Source: Ancylostoma caninum (taxonomy: Eukaryota; Nematoda; Chromadorea; Rhabditida; Ancylostomatidae). From it: DNA of 64,000 nucleotides. Position 1 is the first letter of the stretch. Each line of letters opens with the position of its first letter. The notes under the pieces are model-generated. The model saw only the letters and a list, made by a program, of their open reading frames with translations, was not told the origin of the DNA and did no database searches. Shown here in pieces: positions 1 through 11,858 of this stretch. The stretch lies in NCBI GenBank assembly GCA_037903475.1, contig JBAJFG010000291.1, positions 186,001 to 250,000 on the forward strand, given 5' to 3'. A program made the translations under genes and the position numbers.

Positions 1-1830
1 GCCCAGGTATTGAGGACACAATGCCAAGCTCACCAGCAACCTACATAAGTGACACCTGTTTACCGGATCAGCTTATCACGGCGATTGTCACGTCCAAGAA
101 CGCGACAACTTTATTACGTGTCATCGCAAACAAAAATCGTTTTGCTCAGCAATTCCGGGCCCCGGTCAGAAGAACACAACAAACAACGCCTCATTGTTTG
201 ACTATTCGTCATTTCCGTTAGCTCGTGGAATGAAAATTCCACAGCTGTGGGTTTTGATCTTGTGGAAGAGGATAAAAACAGAGGAGAATTACACCCTACA
301 AACATATGAAATATTTAATTCAACAAAAAAAAACCAAGTCTCTAGGTCTTTTCACATCTTGAGGTTTGCATCTTTCCCAGCACGACTGTTTTTACAAAAA
401 CAGAGTGAGCAATTACTTCTTCACTTATTGCTAGTAATTTATGCCGCAGCAGTACTTCACTAAGGCAATTTTTTGGAAATACCGCAGCAGAAAACTGGAA
501 AAACCGACAAGTGACCTGCGGTCCTGATTTCCCGCTGCATTTCTTCCAAATAGCTGCTGCGGTCTTTCCGACTGGATAGGGGGATGCACGCCAATTCCGA
601 TTCTAAACTATTTTTTTTGTTTTTTTCTGAATTTTGGAATTCTGAAGGGGACTCCAAATGGCCAGATGAATACGAATCAGTGCCGTGGCACAGTAACCTT
701 GGGCAGAGAGAATCAGAGTGCGTCAAAGCATTATCAGTCGAAGAGTGCGGGAGACAGTCAGAGGCGGCACTGCTCCTTATTCACCTGGCCCCTGGAGTGT
801 GGAGTTCCCTGTATTTGAATGAACACATTGTTGAAAAGAGGTGAAGCAAAGCAATTATCTCAATTTAAAATATGATAAGAAGACAACAGTATGGAATTGA
901 AAACTCTTTTTTTTTGCCAATAGCAGCAGTAAATCCGGGTCTATTCCTGACATTAATTATATTTAGGTCCTGCAGAAAAGTATACGGAAGATTGCATAGG
1001 ATCGAATGAGTTACGAACGAGCAGTAGAGTTTAGCAGAGTGAGAAGGAAAACAATAGAATTAGCAATGAAATAATGAATAATAAAAAAACATATAAAGAT
1101 AAAAAATATAAAAAAAAAATAAATTGAGCCTATTTCGTTTGCGAATAATTAATGACTACATAGGACTATGCCATTATGACCAAGAAGTCCATCTATTTCC
1201 ATCTCAGTTAGTATTTTCAGTTTTAGCCATCGTACGGGATTGCAATTGCTCGACTTTGTGGTATTTTCAAGTGGTTGGGTAGATATCTTGTTTTGAAAAC
1301 CAAACTCTCCTTGAACTCATTCAATGTTTATTGTTTACCTCGAATCGGCACCCAAACAAAAAATGAATTTGGAAATTACTTTGATTATATGAAGTGGAGC
1401 ATCTACTCAATCCAACGAGAGAAACATGACAAAAAAGTGGGACTTTTCATTTGAATCTAAAAAATGTGAAAAGGAAAAAAGGCGGAACCCCTGGAAGGGT
1501 TGCATGATTGCTCGCTGCACATCGTCTAAAAGGAATCCTTTTTAGAAGTAGAAAGCACCATGTGAGGATAGATGGGTGTGATCGTGGACTTGCCTTCAGT
1601 CCTAACTATTCTGAGGTTTCAACGATAACAACTAATTGGTGTCAAACGTCAATCTACTACTACCTTGCAAGAGGAAAGTGCAGATTTTAAACGTTCCTGA
1701 GTTCATCTGTTTTCAGAGGATTGTGAATCAATAAACAAATAGTTGTGTCGTAGCGTATAATTCGCATAACTACGCATAACTACGCCGAGAATCAGATAAA
1801 ATTTCAAAGAACCGGTCGACGGCGACGTCG
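1..1830. other. Non-coding stretch with one dispersed repeat
   Basis: I see no supportable gene here. ORFs are short and lack exon-like structure. The only recognisable element is a copy of the near-palindromic CCGCAGCAG/CTGCTGCGG repeat at about 463-577, listed separately. AT-rich runs occur at 1070-1130. Confidence 0.5.
463..577 (+). repeat. CTGCTGCGG near-palindromic dispersed repeat, copy 1
   Basis: About 115 bp beginning near CCGCAGCAGAAAACTGG and ending near AGCTGCTGCGGTC, so the two ends are roughly inverted. The reverse complement of 45378-45490 matches it over about 100 bp, including the central GTGACCTGCGGTCC. Looser relatives lie at 9618-9725, 15103-15315 and 45082-45142. Confidence 0.7.
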
Positions 1831-1995
1831 TCAAGGCTTCCCCATCAGCTGCTTTTGCGGGAAAAACGTCTTCCAGTACAATGTCTAAGTGATCTTTTAA
1901 TAGGACGACTATAGTGCTGTTTTGACTTACTGTGGGGCTCGGTTAGACCGGTCAGGGACGCATTGATTTCCAAGTCGACAAGTGAAGTCGACGAT
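1826..1995 (-). other. Possible pair of minus-strand exons
   Basis: A segment at 1931-1995 follows a CAG acceptor and ends at a strong GTAAGT donor. A second segment starts after CTTAG at 1884. A 46-bp intron would join them in frame. Two different frames remain open across the join, so the reading frame cannot be chosen. No domain is recognised and this may be chance. Confidence 0.2.
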
Positions 1996-2972
1996 CTGGA
2001 TGAGGAGATAAGGTAAGGAAGGTAGCTCTGTTGATCGGTATATTGTTCTTCGAAGCCTAGAGAGAATCTGACTACAAAAAATGCTTTGAACACTTTGCGG
2101 ACGGAACACATTTTTGCAATACATTTTTACATTTGGTTGGGTAATTAATGTCGGACCAATTTGATAAGTTGTTTTCCGTACTTAGCAATGCAGTCACGGA
2201 TAATGAGAATGGGGGAAAAAAGTGCAATTTTTAACATGGAATCGTAATATGATGTGTGATCTCCATTATATGGTCACTTGGAGACAAAAGATCGTGATGC
2301 GCCATGTGAACCACGTGGTTTACTATGAGTATAACACATTTTCTCTTGCGATCTGGTCCCTGATTTTTCAAGGACCTCTTTTCACTCCTACGTGACCGGT
2401 ACTGGTAAATAGAATAATATGTTGTCTGAAGCAGCCATGGAAAATTTAATCTCCCAAGGTTACCAAACCTTAGTCAAATCTTCTGATTTATTCCTATGAC
2501 ACAAATACATATGTACAAATGAGCTTTTTCGGAAGTAAAAACTGAATCGGTTATGTTTAATATGTGTTCTATCCACCAATGCTGTCAGACTGCGCTAACT
2601 TTTTAACCCAGACGAGTATACTGGAAGATGATTCATACTGACAACGTGCTTACTCATATACTCCGTATAGACCAACACTCATATGATCTGTATAGACCAA
2701 CCTGTTGCTTGGCTAATTCATCACCTGGTAGATGCTTGGGTGAGATGGCTCCATAACTGTGAAGATGTGCAGGTAGCCAAGGCATTCTCTAGGCATTTTA
2801 TGGAGTTTATTAGATTCCTATGAGTTGCAAGTGTGTACCTATGGTGAGAGTATGTTGCAAGAGTGTGCGTTTTGAGAGTTCTCAAGGCAGCACTCAGATT
2901 CTCACTTCTGAAGTGAGTCGCTTACAGCCGGCCGCTGGACAATCCCAACAGTAAGTTGAATGGAGTGAATAG

Positions 2973-3173
2973 CTGCCTACCTGCGAAGATACTGTCGTGG
3001 ACACGCCTGTCGCTCTGAACTTAAGCATTTCGTCGCTCCAGCTAACGCCATCGACTGGGTGTGCCCATGTGGTTTAGCGGAGGGTGGATTATGGAATTCG
3101 TACCATATGCAGGGTTTCGTCGCGGGACCGGTCACGGAACACTCGTCCGCACTACAGACGCACATAAAATAAT
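2973..3173 (+). other. Possible terminal exon, cysteine-containing, unknown product
   Basis: After an AATAG acceptor a plus-strand frame stays open for about 65 codons and ends in TAA. It contains YCRGHAC and VCPCG cysteine clusters and balanced amino-acid use. The antisense frame is also open, so strand choice is uncertain. A possible upstream exon with M-I-C-I-D-Q and a CAG/GTAGCC donor lies at about 2673-2770, but its phase does not match. The family is not recognised. Confidence 0.3.
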
Positions 3174-5100
3174 GCCACCATTCTCTGTGTTTTCCGCGTG
3201 TTTCATGCTACTTCGTCGTTGTGAATGAGCTCATCGTCTCTAAAAGGCCCGATATACCGCGAAACTTCCGGTCCGGAAATTTTCGCAAGTGCTGCCTTTA
3301 TCCTATCAATTGAAAGAAGAAACCATTGACTTTATTACACCTGACCTTAGAAACCACATTGACTAAGGCCGTCACATAGCTAATACTTCTTCCATACCAG
3401 TGAATGTGAATTCAATAGGATGTCTGTGATGCGATCTGTCGTGATTTCCCGGAGTCACTCAGGCAGTGGTTAGCTGACTTAGAGCCAACGCATCGGCGGA
3501 GCAACTACCAGGAAACCCACAACCTGGTACTGACGGGACAATGACTCGCCAAGGCTGGTAGCACGTTTGGCTTGCGTCAGAATGCATAAGTTCACCTGCC
3601 TCGTAGTTCACAGTACAACTGCAGTGGAGGCCCCTAAGCGACCAACCATATCATTACGACACTTGTGACATAACCAGATCCCGTATACTATGCACAACCT
3701 ACAGCAAACGACACATGTGATGTTGCAGATGATCTGCCACCTCATCTGCCAGTGCTGATAATACACATGTGTAAGATAGTAACTGTGCTGGATATTATGG
3801 CCACTACCTTCGTGGCGTTTGTCTGTACTTCTTGCTACACAACAAAAAGTTAACACTGCCCATATTCATAGCCCGCCGAATATGTACACAATACAATATA
3901 ATAACTAAAGGGAGAACACAACCGACTCGTCGCTAGGGGTTAGTGGCGAACACAATCTCCCTGACGCATGAGCCGCATGAGCCGGAGCAGCGTGTGCTCC
4001 ACACTTCCTCGCGGAGCCAGGAGCGCCGGGTTACTTCTTTCTAGCGCAGCTCCTGGGAAAACAGAACTTAGGGTCCCATGCCCATGCCACCACAGCGCCT
4101 GCGGATACGCACGCTGTACTACGCGCGTAAGAAGGGGTGTGGCTTGCAAATTCCTGATTGGAGTGTTGGCAGAGTTCCAGAAAAATATACAAGATGATGA
4201 ATTGAACACTCTAAATTGTTTAAATTTAAATAGAGCTGTGATTTAAATTTTAGGAAAAGTGGACGATTTTGAGAAATAAAATCGATCTAGGGGTTATTTG
4301 ACATGCTGATTACGAATATGACATTTATTTTGTAACAAAATGCCGTTTTTGAGGCGCTGTGGCGGCATGGGTATGGGACCCTGAGTTCTTGGAGCCAGCT
4401 CCTGTCCTTGTCGTACCATGTGGATTGTTGTTGTTGATAATCGACACATGTGTTGTTCCATCATCTATCCTCTTGCCTTGCGACGCTATCGTTCCTCGTG
4501 ATGGACACTCGACCAATGGCTTGGTGAGTACGCGCGCGCCACTATTCATGCAGTTTCAGCGGAGAGAGCGGAGCCTAACGTGCGCGTGCGAGGAGCGTAG
4601 GGCCATTGCGCGCTGCGATCTGGGACTCTTTGAAGATGTTACAAATAGAGTCGCACGAAGTCGCGACACGATGTTTATGAAAGGGTGATTTGTATTAGAT
4701 GCGTGTGTTTGCCGCGCGTCCGGTTGTATGACGAAAGGCAGCTCCAAACGCATATCTGGCGCAGCCCATACGCAAATGAAACGCACGCGCTTGCGACGTC
4801 GCAACTATTCGCGGCGGCAGGGCGGCGCTCTCATTTTTGGTATAGAGGCCACACTGACTGGGATCATCCTACTCCAATGGTATGACCTCATAAAAAATTC
4901 TCCCTTGATGATGGCGTACGTCTGACTAATGCAGGCCTCCAGTATAAATTGTTTCATGATCTACGAATTTGAGTAATTTAGGTAACGCTACTCCTGTGCT
5001 TGGAAAGAGCTTTACATAATGGAGTGTGGAGAGACTTGTGATGACCGAAACAGTTACTGGAAGATCTACAGATTATTTGATGTCTCGATACCGCCAAGGA
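3174..5100. other. No supportable gene; GC-rich patches
   Basis: No exon chain could be built. 3.96-4.15 kb and 4.35-4.85 kb are richer in GC and CpG than their surroundings, as promoter regions in this window are (compare 46.0-46.4 kb), but no gene could be attached to them. Confidence 0.4.
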
Positions 5101-5112
5101 TTTTGCGGATAC

Positions 5113-5400
5113 ATATTATAAGGATAAAGTGGTCGGCGTTAATCAATCCCGTCACGAGGGATGCGCCACGCATTCGACTTCATCTGAGCATCGTAGAGGC
5201 GTTGAATGCGTATGTGCCCTGTACAATGACTTGCGGGGGGCACCCGATGTACCAAGTCAGTGCTTCATCCTCCCAGACTCCTCTGGTACCAATTTACCGA
5301 CCCCGGAGGGATGGAAGGCTTGGTTGGCCTCGGGCGGGATCGAATCGTCGATCGTGTGCGTGCGCAGCGAGCCTCTTACCACTGCGCCACACGAGCCCGG
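5113..5400 (-). repeat. tRNA-derived SINE, copy 1
   Basis: Read on the minus strand from 5400, the first 75 bases resemble a tRNA. There is an A-box-like TGGCGCAGTGG and a B-box-like GATTCGATCCC. GGGCTCG at the 5' end could pair, with one mismatch, with CGAGGCC downstream. A non-tRNA body follows, containing GGTAAATTGGTACCAGA and ACTGACTTGGTACATCGG. A diverged copy of that body lies on the plus strand at 60.1 kb. The tRNA head plus unrelated body and a second copy argue for a SINE rather than a working tRNA gene. The 3' boundary is uncertain. Confidence 0.65.
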
Positions 5401-5404
5401 ATAC

Positions 5405-5660
5405 ATATTATACTTCGTAATATTCGAAATTTTTTTCTAATAATCGAATTTCGAATTTATTTGATTTCTAAATTTGTCGAATAATCGGACTTCGAATTTA
5501 TTCGATTTTTCACTTTTTTCGAATAATCGAATTTCGCATTTACTCGATTTTTTAAATTTTTCGGGTAATCGGATTCCGAATATATTCGATTTCCACTTTT
5601 TTTCAAATTTTCGAATTTGTTCGGTTTTCCAAACTCCGAATATTCGAGTAAATTTGAAAC
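5405..5660. repeat. TTCGAAT-rich degenerate tandem array, A
   Basis: Many irregular repeats of TTCGAATTTATTCGATTT-type units, roughly 30-40 bp each. A similar array at 7021-7215 has the same TTCGAA core. Confidence 0.7.
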
Positions 5661-5895
5661 TCGGTTTCAAATTTATTTGCTCATTTGAGCTATTTGACTA
5701 CTTCGCAATTGGCATAACTTCCAAAGACTTGAGAATTTTAACTTATGATAGCAAAGATTTCTTTTGTTTACTGCAATAGATGCTCAGCAAGTAGAACCTA
5801 CTTCAACCATCACCTTCCTCAAAGAATACTCCAGTGCTCTATTTCTTCTAGGTGAAATATGATATGAAAACAAATCCTTACAAGATGAGATTGTA

Positions 5896-6640
5896 TTAGG
5901 TGCGTGCAAGAGTTCCGGGGCAGCTTCACTTAATTTTTTGAAACTGCATAAGTCGGCTCAAAGTCAACAGTTTTGATCGAATCAAAATGCACAAAATGCA
6001 TTGGCTGCAGTACAGTGTTGCTAACGCAGCACATGAAGATTTTTCCAGAAGCCTTGAATTTGACAGGTTTACACTTGAAGGAGCCGCACACATCGTTTTT
6101 GAGTAGGGTCTGTTCATTGAAAGTTTTACAGCGGATGAGACGATTTAGACGCTTGAAAGGGGAATATTTTGTTGGGGACGGATCCAGAGATTATATGGGA
6201 CACGAGAATTTCAAAGCCCAAATAGTCCAATTATTACACGGTTGACACTGTAACATGCTGATATCAGTAATCCTGCAGTAGTAGCGGACCACATATGCTT
6301 GCCTGTGTTGGCCTTATATTTGAGAGTTGACCCATGATTACTCTTGACGAAAGAGCGTATTACTCACAATAATGGTAAAACTGTTTTGAAAAAAAATTGT
6401 TGCGGATTACTCAAGTTGCTGACCAGAAAAGTACAAAATATTTTTTCTGTGCTTGACATCAGTATTATGACTAAAATACAGCAACGCTGTGATTTAGATC
6501 CGTGCCAAAAGTGATAAAGGTAGAAGAAGTTTCAGGCTACCGGTATATATGAAAAAGAATGCAGATGGGAACCGCAAGGATCAAACAATATCAAACGATG
6601 AAGTACCACCAATTGCCCCGGAACTTTTGCACGCACCTAA
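5896..6640. mobile_element. mariner-like non-autonomous element
   Basis: The left end TTAGGTGCGTGCAAGAGTTC is matched inverted at the right end by GAACTTTTGCACGCACCTAA, with GGGGCA following inside. A TA dinucleotide flanks each side (5894-5895 and 6641-6642), the usual mariner target duplication. The end sequence resembles mariner ends of the TTAGGTTGGTGCAAAAGT type (from knowledge). At 745 bp with no intact transposase it is a deletion derivative or relic. Confidence 0.75.
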
Positions 6641-7020
6641 TAATTTTGTTCCCTTCACAGCGAAGCTTCTAGTTGTGAAAGAAAATCGTAAAAACGAGGA
6701 TCCTAAGAATATAATCGGACAGTGATTGGTGGTTAAGGTAGGAGAGAACCAGCATTGAATCGTGATGATTGTAGCGGAATGATGTCCTTGAAGATATGTC
6801 TAACTGTTTTGTTTCAACATTGACATGAACGGTTAGCAAGAACAGAATCGTTGATTGATAGCTTTTGGAAAGTTGCATACATTTCCGTTCACTTGAGCAT
6901 CCAGAAAGAAAGGCTTCCTGAAAAAATCGAAAACATTGCTGGTCGTTCGTTCATTGCAGGCTACTCGATAATACTACGCAAAATCTGAAGCGTACGAAAG
7001 AGGGAATGTGCGGACAAATG

Positions 7021-7215
7021 ATTTCTTCGATTATTCGAAATTACTCGATTATTTGAGAAGAAATCGATTCGAGTTTCGAATAAATTCGAAAATGGGCTTT
7101 TTCGAAGCCGAATTTCGAATACATTCGGAAATGGACTTTCTTCGAACAGTCCAATTTTGAACCATTCGAATTCGAATGTTTATTCGAATCTTTTATTCGA
7201 ATATTCGAACACGTT
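7021..7215. repeat. TTCGAAT-rich degenerate tandem array, B
   Basis: A run of ATTCGAA and TCGAATA units like the array at 5405-5660. The two arrays bracket the mariner-like element at 5896-6640. Confidence 0.65.
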
Positions 7216-7389
7216 ATTAGGTCCAAAGTATCATACATACCTGAATTGCAGCTAGGCAGCTGCAACGCGATTCTAACGCAATAAATCTTGCCTATTTCCC
7301 TTCCCTTCCATCACTTCCTTTTTCTTTCTTCCTCTTCCCTCCCTTATGCAACCATCCTAACCGTCCCCTCTCTCTCCAATTAGTAGGAG

Positions 7390-7835
7390 GGTGGCTCAGT
7401 AGAAGTGGCTCTTCGTCCACAACCAAATAATGTATATTCTTATGGCAGAAATATAATAGATAAAACTCTTAAATAGAATGTTGGCAAAGGATACAGATGT
7501 GGTACAGGCACAATAGGAGATCACAGACTGGCAAAAGGGATGTCGGCGGCAGTGGTGTTGGTACTGGCATTTGGCTGGCAAGTCAACAGTCCTGGATGAA
7601 GTAGGCGATCCGCCTGTTGAATGTCTCGATGGTAGAGGCGACGCGAGATCAGACAGCACGGTAGCTTCTCTCTCTGTCCGTCAGAATTGCTTGCTCTGCC
7701 CTGAAATACATTAATCATTTTGCCGGTCTTGACATTTTTGTGGCTTACAATGCCTATAGTAACTTGCCTAGCGCTCAAGAATTACCTAACTTCAGTTATA
7801 CTAGGTACCAAAATGATCTCTCTCACACTTCCCCC
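7390..7835 (+). repeat. Dispersed repeat R1, copy 1
   Basis: This segment, from GGCTCTTCGTCCACAACC to ACCAAAATGATC, is closely matched by 15960-16645 in the same orientation. Copy 2 carries an extra 222-bp insert (16241-16462), so this copy represents the uninserted arrangement. It lies directly downstream of the helicase pseudogene and may be the tail of the same element. No ORF of its own is convincing. Confidence 0.75.
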
Positions 7836-7939
7836 ATTTATTCTAAGTCCTCGGACTTGAATGAAGGGAAAGATTACCTATCTCCGCTTTTGTATCCTAT
7901 CTGTTTAAGATTAAACATCAGGGAAATACCGCGAGACCT

Positions 7940-9437
7940 AGTTGTGGGACTCGACCGCGGACACAGAGGTGGTCCAGTTGAGCACGTGGTTCCAGAGCAG
8001 GACCTTGACTAGTGACGGCACATGTCCTAAAATAAACTGGCCGTGGTGGCAACTGGTGAGTGCGACATTAATCCGGTTGTAGTCGTCCAAAAACTCGGCT
8101 GAGTCGGGGCTGGGGTGCGTCTTCGTGGTAAGGAGAATGCCGTTTCCCTGCCTTGTATCGCATCCGCTGTGGAGAGTTCGATGCCGAAATCTCCTAGTTG
8201 TAATTCTGCTCGGCAATATTTTTTCTTGTACAAGGCATTCACAAAGATGTTCGTGGGTGCTATCGCCGAAGCCTTCAATCGTTGTACTAAGTCTTCGCAG
8301 ACTTCCAGCTCGTTGTCATTCTAATAAGGCATAGTGTGGGCCCGGCGTTGATACCCGTCGACGTCCACAAACATAAACGGTACCGAAATGGTCGGGAACC
8401 GCATGACGTTGAGCAGCATCTGGCAATCCTGTGGTTGAATGTCACTGATCAGCGCCAACTTAGGTGTTTCGATTAGGTAGCTCGTTTAGCACCAGGTGCG
8501 CTTTGTATACAGGTGCGCACAAGCGGAGCAACTGGGACGGCGCGTGCTACACAGACCGACATTACTCCACGTGCACCGTACGTGGCAGCCGGCAAGTCGT
8601 GATGGCATCTGGGGTGTGGCTTCAGCTGATGTACGTCACCAATTACACTTGTTGGGCTAATGGTAAAGCAGCCAGGGCCGGTTCTGCAATCTGCGATGCT
8701 TCGTCACCGATTAGGACATGGTACAGACGTTCGTTCGACTCGGTATCCTTGAGTGCTCCTTTCGGCATGCCAAGGCTGCTGAGAAGAGAAGCATTGGTGA
8801 TGCACATGATGTCCAGGCAGCGGAACTTGTACATGAGCTTCACCTTTTCCCTCATCGTGTTGGAGACGTTGCGCTCAGGGAAGGTGTATTCCTTTTTGTC
8901 CTCCTCCGACATATCCAGTGCCAAGTCGGGGTTCTCGATGAATCGCTCGAGGATGGACCGCCCAGCTGTGGACTTGCCGCACAGCGCCTTTTTTTCATCT
9001 GAGAGGTGTTGAACTGAGCGTTGAACTCCTCGCCAAGAGACATGAGACTCCTGTTCATGTCTGCTAGAGTCGGCGTCAGATTTTCTTGTTTTGCCGCATC
9101 GGAGACAAAGCGCAAATCACGCAACTGTCTATGCGGTGTCAGTGATAGTATGGTTTAGGCAAACTGGGCAACAGCCGCAGTAGTACTAGCTGTTATGAGA
9201 ATATGCTCACCGGCATTGGCTCTTCTCGCCGCAATAATGGCACCGACAACCCTCTTACCCGTTCCAAAGACGGCTTGGATGCCTACGATGGGCAAAGTGC
9301 TGGTGCGTTGAGGTGTTAAAGCTTGGCGACTTTCCGTTGCGATGGTAGCGTAACAATAGTGGATGTCGGGGTAGGCGCTCTGGAGTAGTTGGAGGCAGTA
9401 CGTGAGCGTGTAACAAGCGATCTCATCACTTATCTGG
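7940..9437 (-). pseudogene. Decayed SF1 (UPF1/NAM7-like) helicase
   Basis: On the minus strand the canonical helicase motifs occur in order but in several frames. Walker A is FGTGKR (about 9251-9275). Walker B is IGDEASQIAEP (about 8675-8712). Motif III is IGDVHQLKPH (about 8615-8645). Motif V is ADAIQGRE (about 8144-8170). Motif VI is NRINVALTSCHHGQFILG (about 8040-8085). An in-frame TAA interrupts the protein near 9158. Frame changes occur near 8640 and 8145, and further stops lie between 8330 and 8500. It is therefore an inactivated copy of an SF1B helicase of the UPF1/NAM7 type. Whether it belonged to a host gene or a mobile element is unknown. The repeat R1 at its 3' side, which recurs at 16 kb, hints at a mobile element. 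Confidence 0.75.
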
Positions 9438-9617
9438 AAGAACTAAAGTAAGATGGGAGTGTTAGGGTCAGGAGTAATGAGAGTACATGAAGGTATGGCA
9501 GTGGAAGGGTCATTCAAGCAGAGAAAAAGGGGTGCAGCAGCGTTCTGGAGTGAGGTCGTGGAGGAAGAATGCCCCACGATCTCAACAAATTGTTATGGCC
9601 GTGGCACTGCGCATGCA

Positions 9618-9725
9618 AAGGCACCCTGGAGCAGATTGTAATATCCATCTGCGGAAATTCCGGTATTCTGCTGCGGAATTTCCTAGCGGGAGTATTTTGC
9701 TGCGGAATTTCCGAAACGACAGCAG
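9618..9725 (+). repeat. CTGCTGCGG dispersed repeat, copy 2
   Basis: Three closely spaced blocks with TGCTGCGGAATTTCC, including TTTTGCTGCGGAATTTCCG. These are looser relatives of the repeat at 463-577 and 15103-15315. Confidence 0.6.
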
Positions 9726-9987
9726 TATTAACCACCAGCCTGATCGTCCGGCTAACGCCGGACTCTCAGGCTTCTTTTCGTGCTCGTTTCGCTCGCATAT
9801 TTTCATTGTCCTCAGATAAGATTGGTGTAGGTGGATGAGCAGACACTATCCACAGAGAAGTATTCTTCATCGCAGTTCATGGAACCATTGACCCACTATG
9901 GACAGCTCCTTTCTAACACATTTCTATTCGCTGTGATGAACGCAAATATTAAAAATTGACCGAGTAAGTGCAAACTGGGATTGGACT

Positions 9988-10200
9988 TGAACATTGGTGC
10001 ACCCTTATCACCGTTGGGACCTATCTCCAGAGGTTCCTCCAGTTTGGAACCCCTGTACACCCTTATCACGCCGTTAGACCCGAGTCCAGGCGTTTCCCGC
10101 TTTTGGACGCCGGCGCACCCTTATCGCACCGTTGGACACGACTCTAGGCGTTTCCCCGCTTTTGGACGCCGGCGCATCCTTATCACACCGTCAGCTCACC
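9988..10200 (+). repeat. 60-bp tandem repeat, about 3.5 copies
   Basis: Successive units contain GCACCCTTATCNCNCCGTTGGAC followed by AGGCGTTTCCCGCTTTTGGA. Units start near 9999, 10058, 10117 and 10172. The middle units are the best preserved. No coding role is evident. Confidence 0.8.
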
Positions 10201-10765
10201 TCCAACACTACACTAAGGTGTAACCCTCATTCGTGTCATCCCTTATTCGCCTGGTTCCTCTTCTTCGTTATAGAGGTGTCCTACCCTTCTCTTTCCTTTT
10301 GTACGGTCCTGTTATCAAAAGCTTATCTCATTCATTCCGACAGTGATTAAAACAACTGTCGGCCATTAACATGTCTGAACACGACAAAAGTGGCCCGAAT
10401 CACCTGTAAATCAGGGTAAAAATTAAAATTTACTACATTTTTGTACATAACTCGACGCGCTGAACACGGTAGTGTAGGTATTTTCCATTTTTGATGGGTG
10501 GTTCTCGTGCATACACGCACACACACGCACATGAACTGCCAATTAATAAGAAATAAGATACTACCCTTCCATACGCTATGAAAGAAAAGAAAACACACAT
10601 TAACGCTGAATAATTGGTATAGATTTATTAGTAATTGTACAGGGAACTATGATAAACGAAACGACGAAGAATAACTGCTCAAATACAGAAACAAGACAAA
10701 GCAAATATAACATGACGAAAGACGAATAATGCACAGAACTATGAAAACATTTGAATGCTTTCTTT

Positions 10766-11849
10766 CTACAGCTCTTCGTAAACCATTTCGGGTGTGTGAA
10801 CTACGTTGGTATTACTGCTCTGAAAACAATTTTAAAAAACTGTTAGAATGTCAAACTATAAGTAGTGGATACCTCACGCTCATGCTGACCGCCGTACTAG
10901 TTGTAATTGAAATTCAATTTTGAAATTTTCCGAAATGCAAGATAGCTATGTTCGTTTGCTTCTTCTTCAGCACACACAATGATCTCACCTTTGGCGGTGT
11001 CAACTCCCCATTTAGAAGCGTGTAGGAACTTAGGTCATCCCTAAACCAGAGAAGGATCACCTACATTCTAATCAATAGGTCCTTGTACGAAGAGACTCAC
11101 AATGCATCGGCTATCGCTTTTCGCGTGTTTATCATCCATTTTTGCTTTTCCATTATCAAAAAATTATATTTTGCCTCCCGCATAATTTCATCCGGGCCGA
11201 GACCTAGGCAAAAGCTGGAATGAGTTCTCGAGTTATTCTAATTTTTTTTTGAGTATTGTTCACTCACAATAATTTTTACCTGTTAGAGTGCCACGCAAGC
11301 TTTCTATCTCATCAATCTCCAGTTCCTTTACTCTAAGCCCAATAGCAGCAACACCGAATTCTGTGAACAATCTAATTTTCTGTTCATTGCGTCTGAAAGG
11401 GTGATAGTTGGCAGAATGAGATTAGTGGGACGGTAAGGTTATCTGGTCCTTCGGCACGGAACTAGTGAAACGCCAACACAGTAAGCTCTCACCTTGCACG
11501 CTGCTACCGCATGAGGGTTGTGGGTCACTATCAGGCGGTGACTTATCATTGTCCAGTTTTCATATCAGACCTCCATCAGAAGAGTGTCTTCTAGGAATTC
11601 ATCTTATTAAGTTTAGGCTTCTTTAGCGGCTTTACGTTAACTCTTATTTTGTTGTATTATATTTTGACCTGATTGTCATAGTAAGAGAATTCAAACCTAG
11701 AATCCATGCATCTTCGCTTCGTCTCGAGTAGCTCTCGGATTCCTCTAAAACTGAATTTCTACGAGAAGTTCAGAATTTCTCATTAACTTGCTTCTATAAT
11801 CCGCTGCATAGGCAATACACTGCGCATCCCCAGCGGAACGCTGCGACAT
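10766..11849 (-). CDS. Five-exon gene, 127-aa protein of unknown function
   Basis: Exons on the minus strand: 11849-11788, 11392-11280, 11203-11101, 11040-10989, 10819-10766. All introns have GT donors and AG acceptors. The phases (2, 1, 2, 0) join without a stop to give 127 residues starting MSQRSAGDAQ and ending PEMVYEEL. The middle is charged and probably helical (for example RNEQKIRLFTEFG, KELEIDEIESL, MREAKYNFLIMEKQKW), with no signal peptide or membrane segment. I do not recognise the family. Exon 1 is the weakest part: an open plus-strand frame covers the same bases, and a different first exon is possible. Exons 2-5 are well supported by coding character and consistent phase. Confidence 0.55.
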
Positions 11850-11858
11850 GCAAACCCG

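Noticed and set aside
5019..5420. 133-codon plus-strand ORF
   Set aside because: It covers the SINE in antisense; the tRNA-like promoter boxes explain the sequence better.
8464..9012. 182-codon plus-strand ORF
   Set aside because: Antisense to the helicase motifs, which are clearly read on the minus strand.
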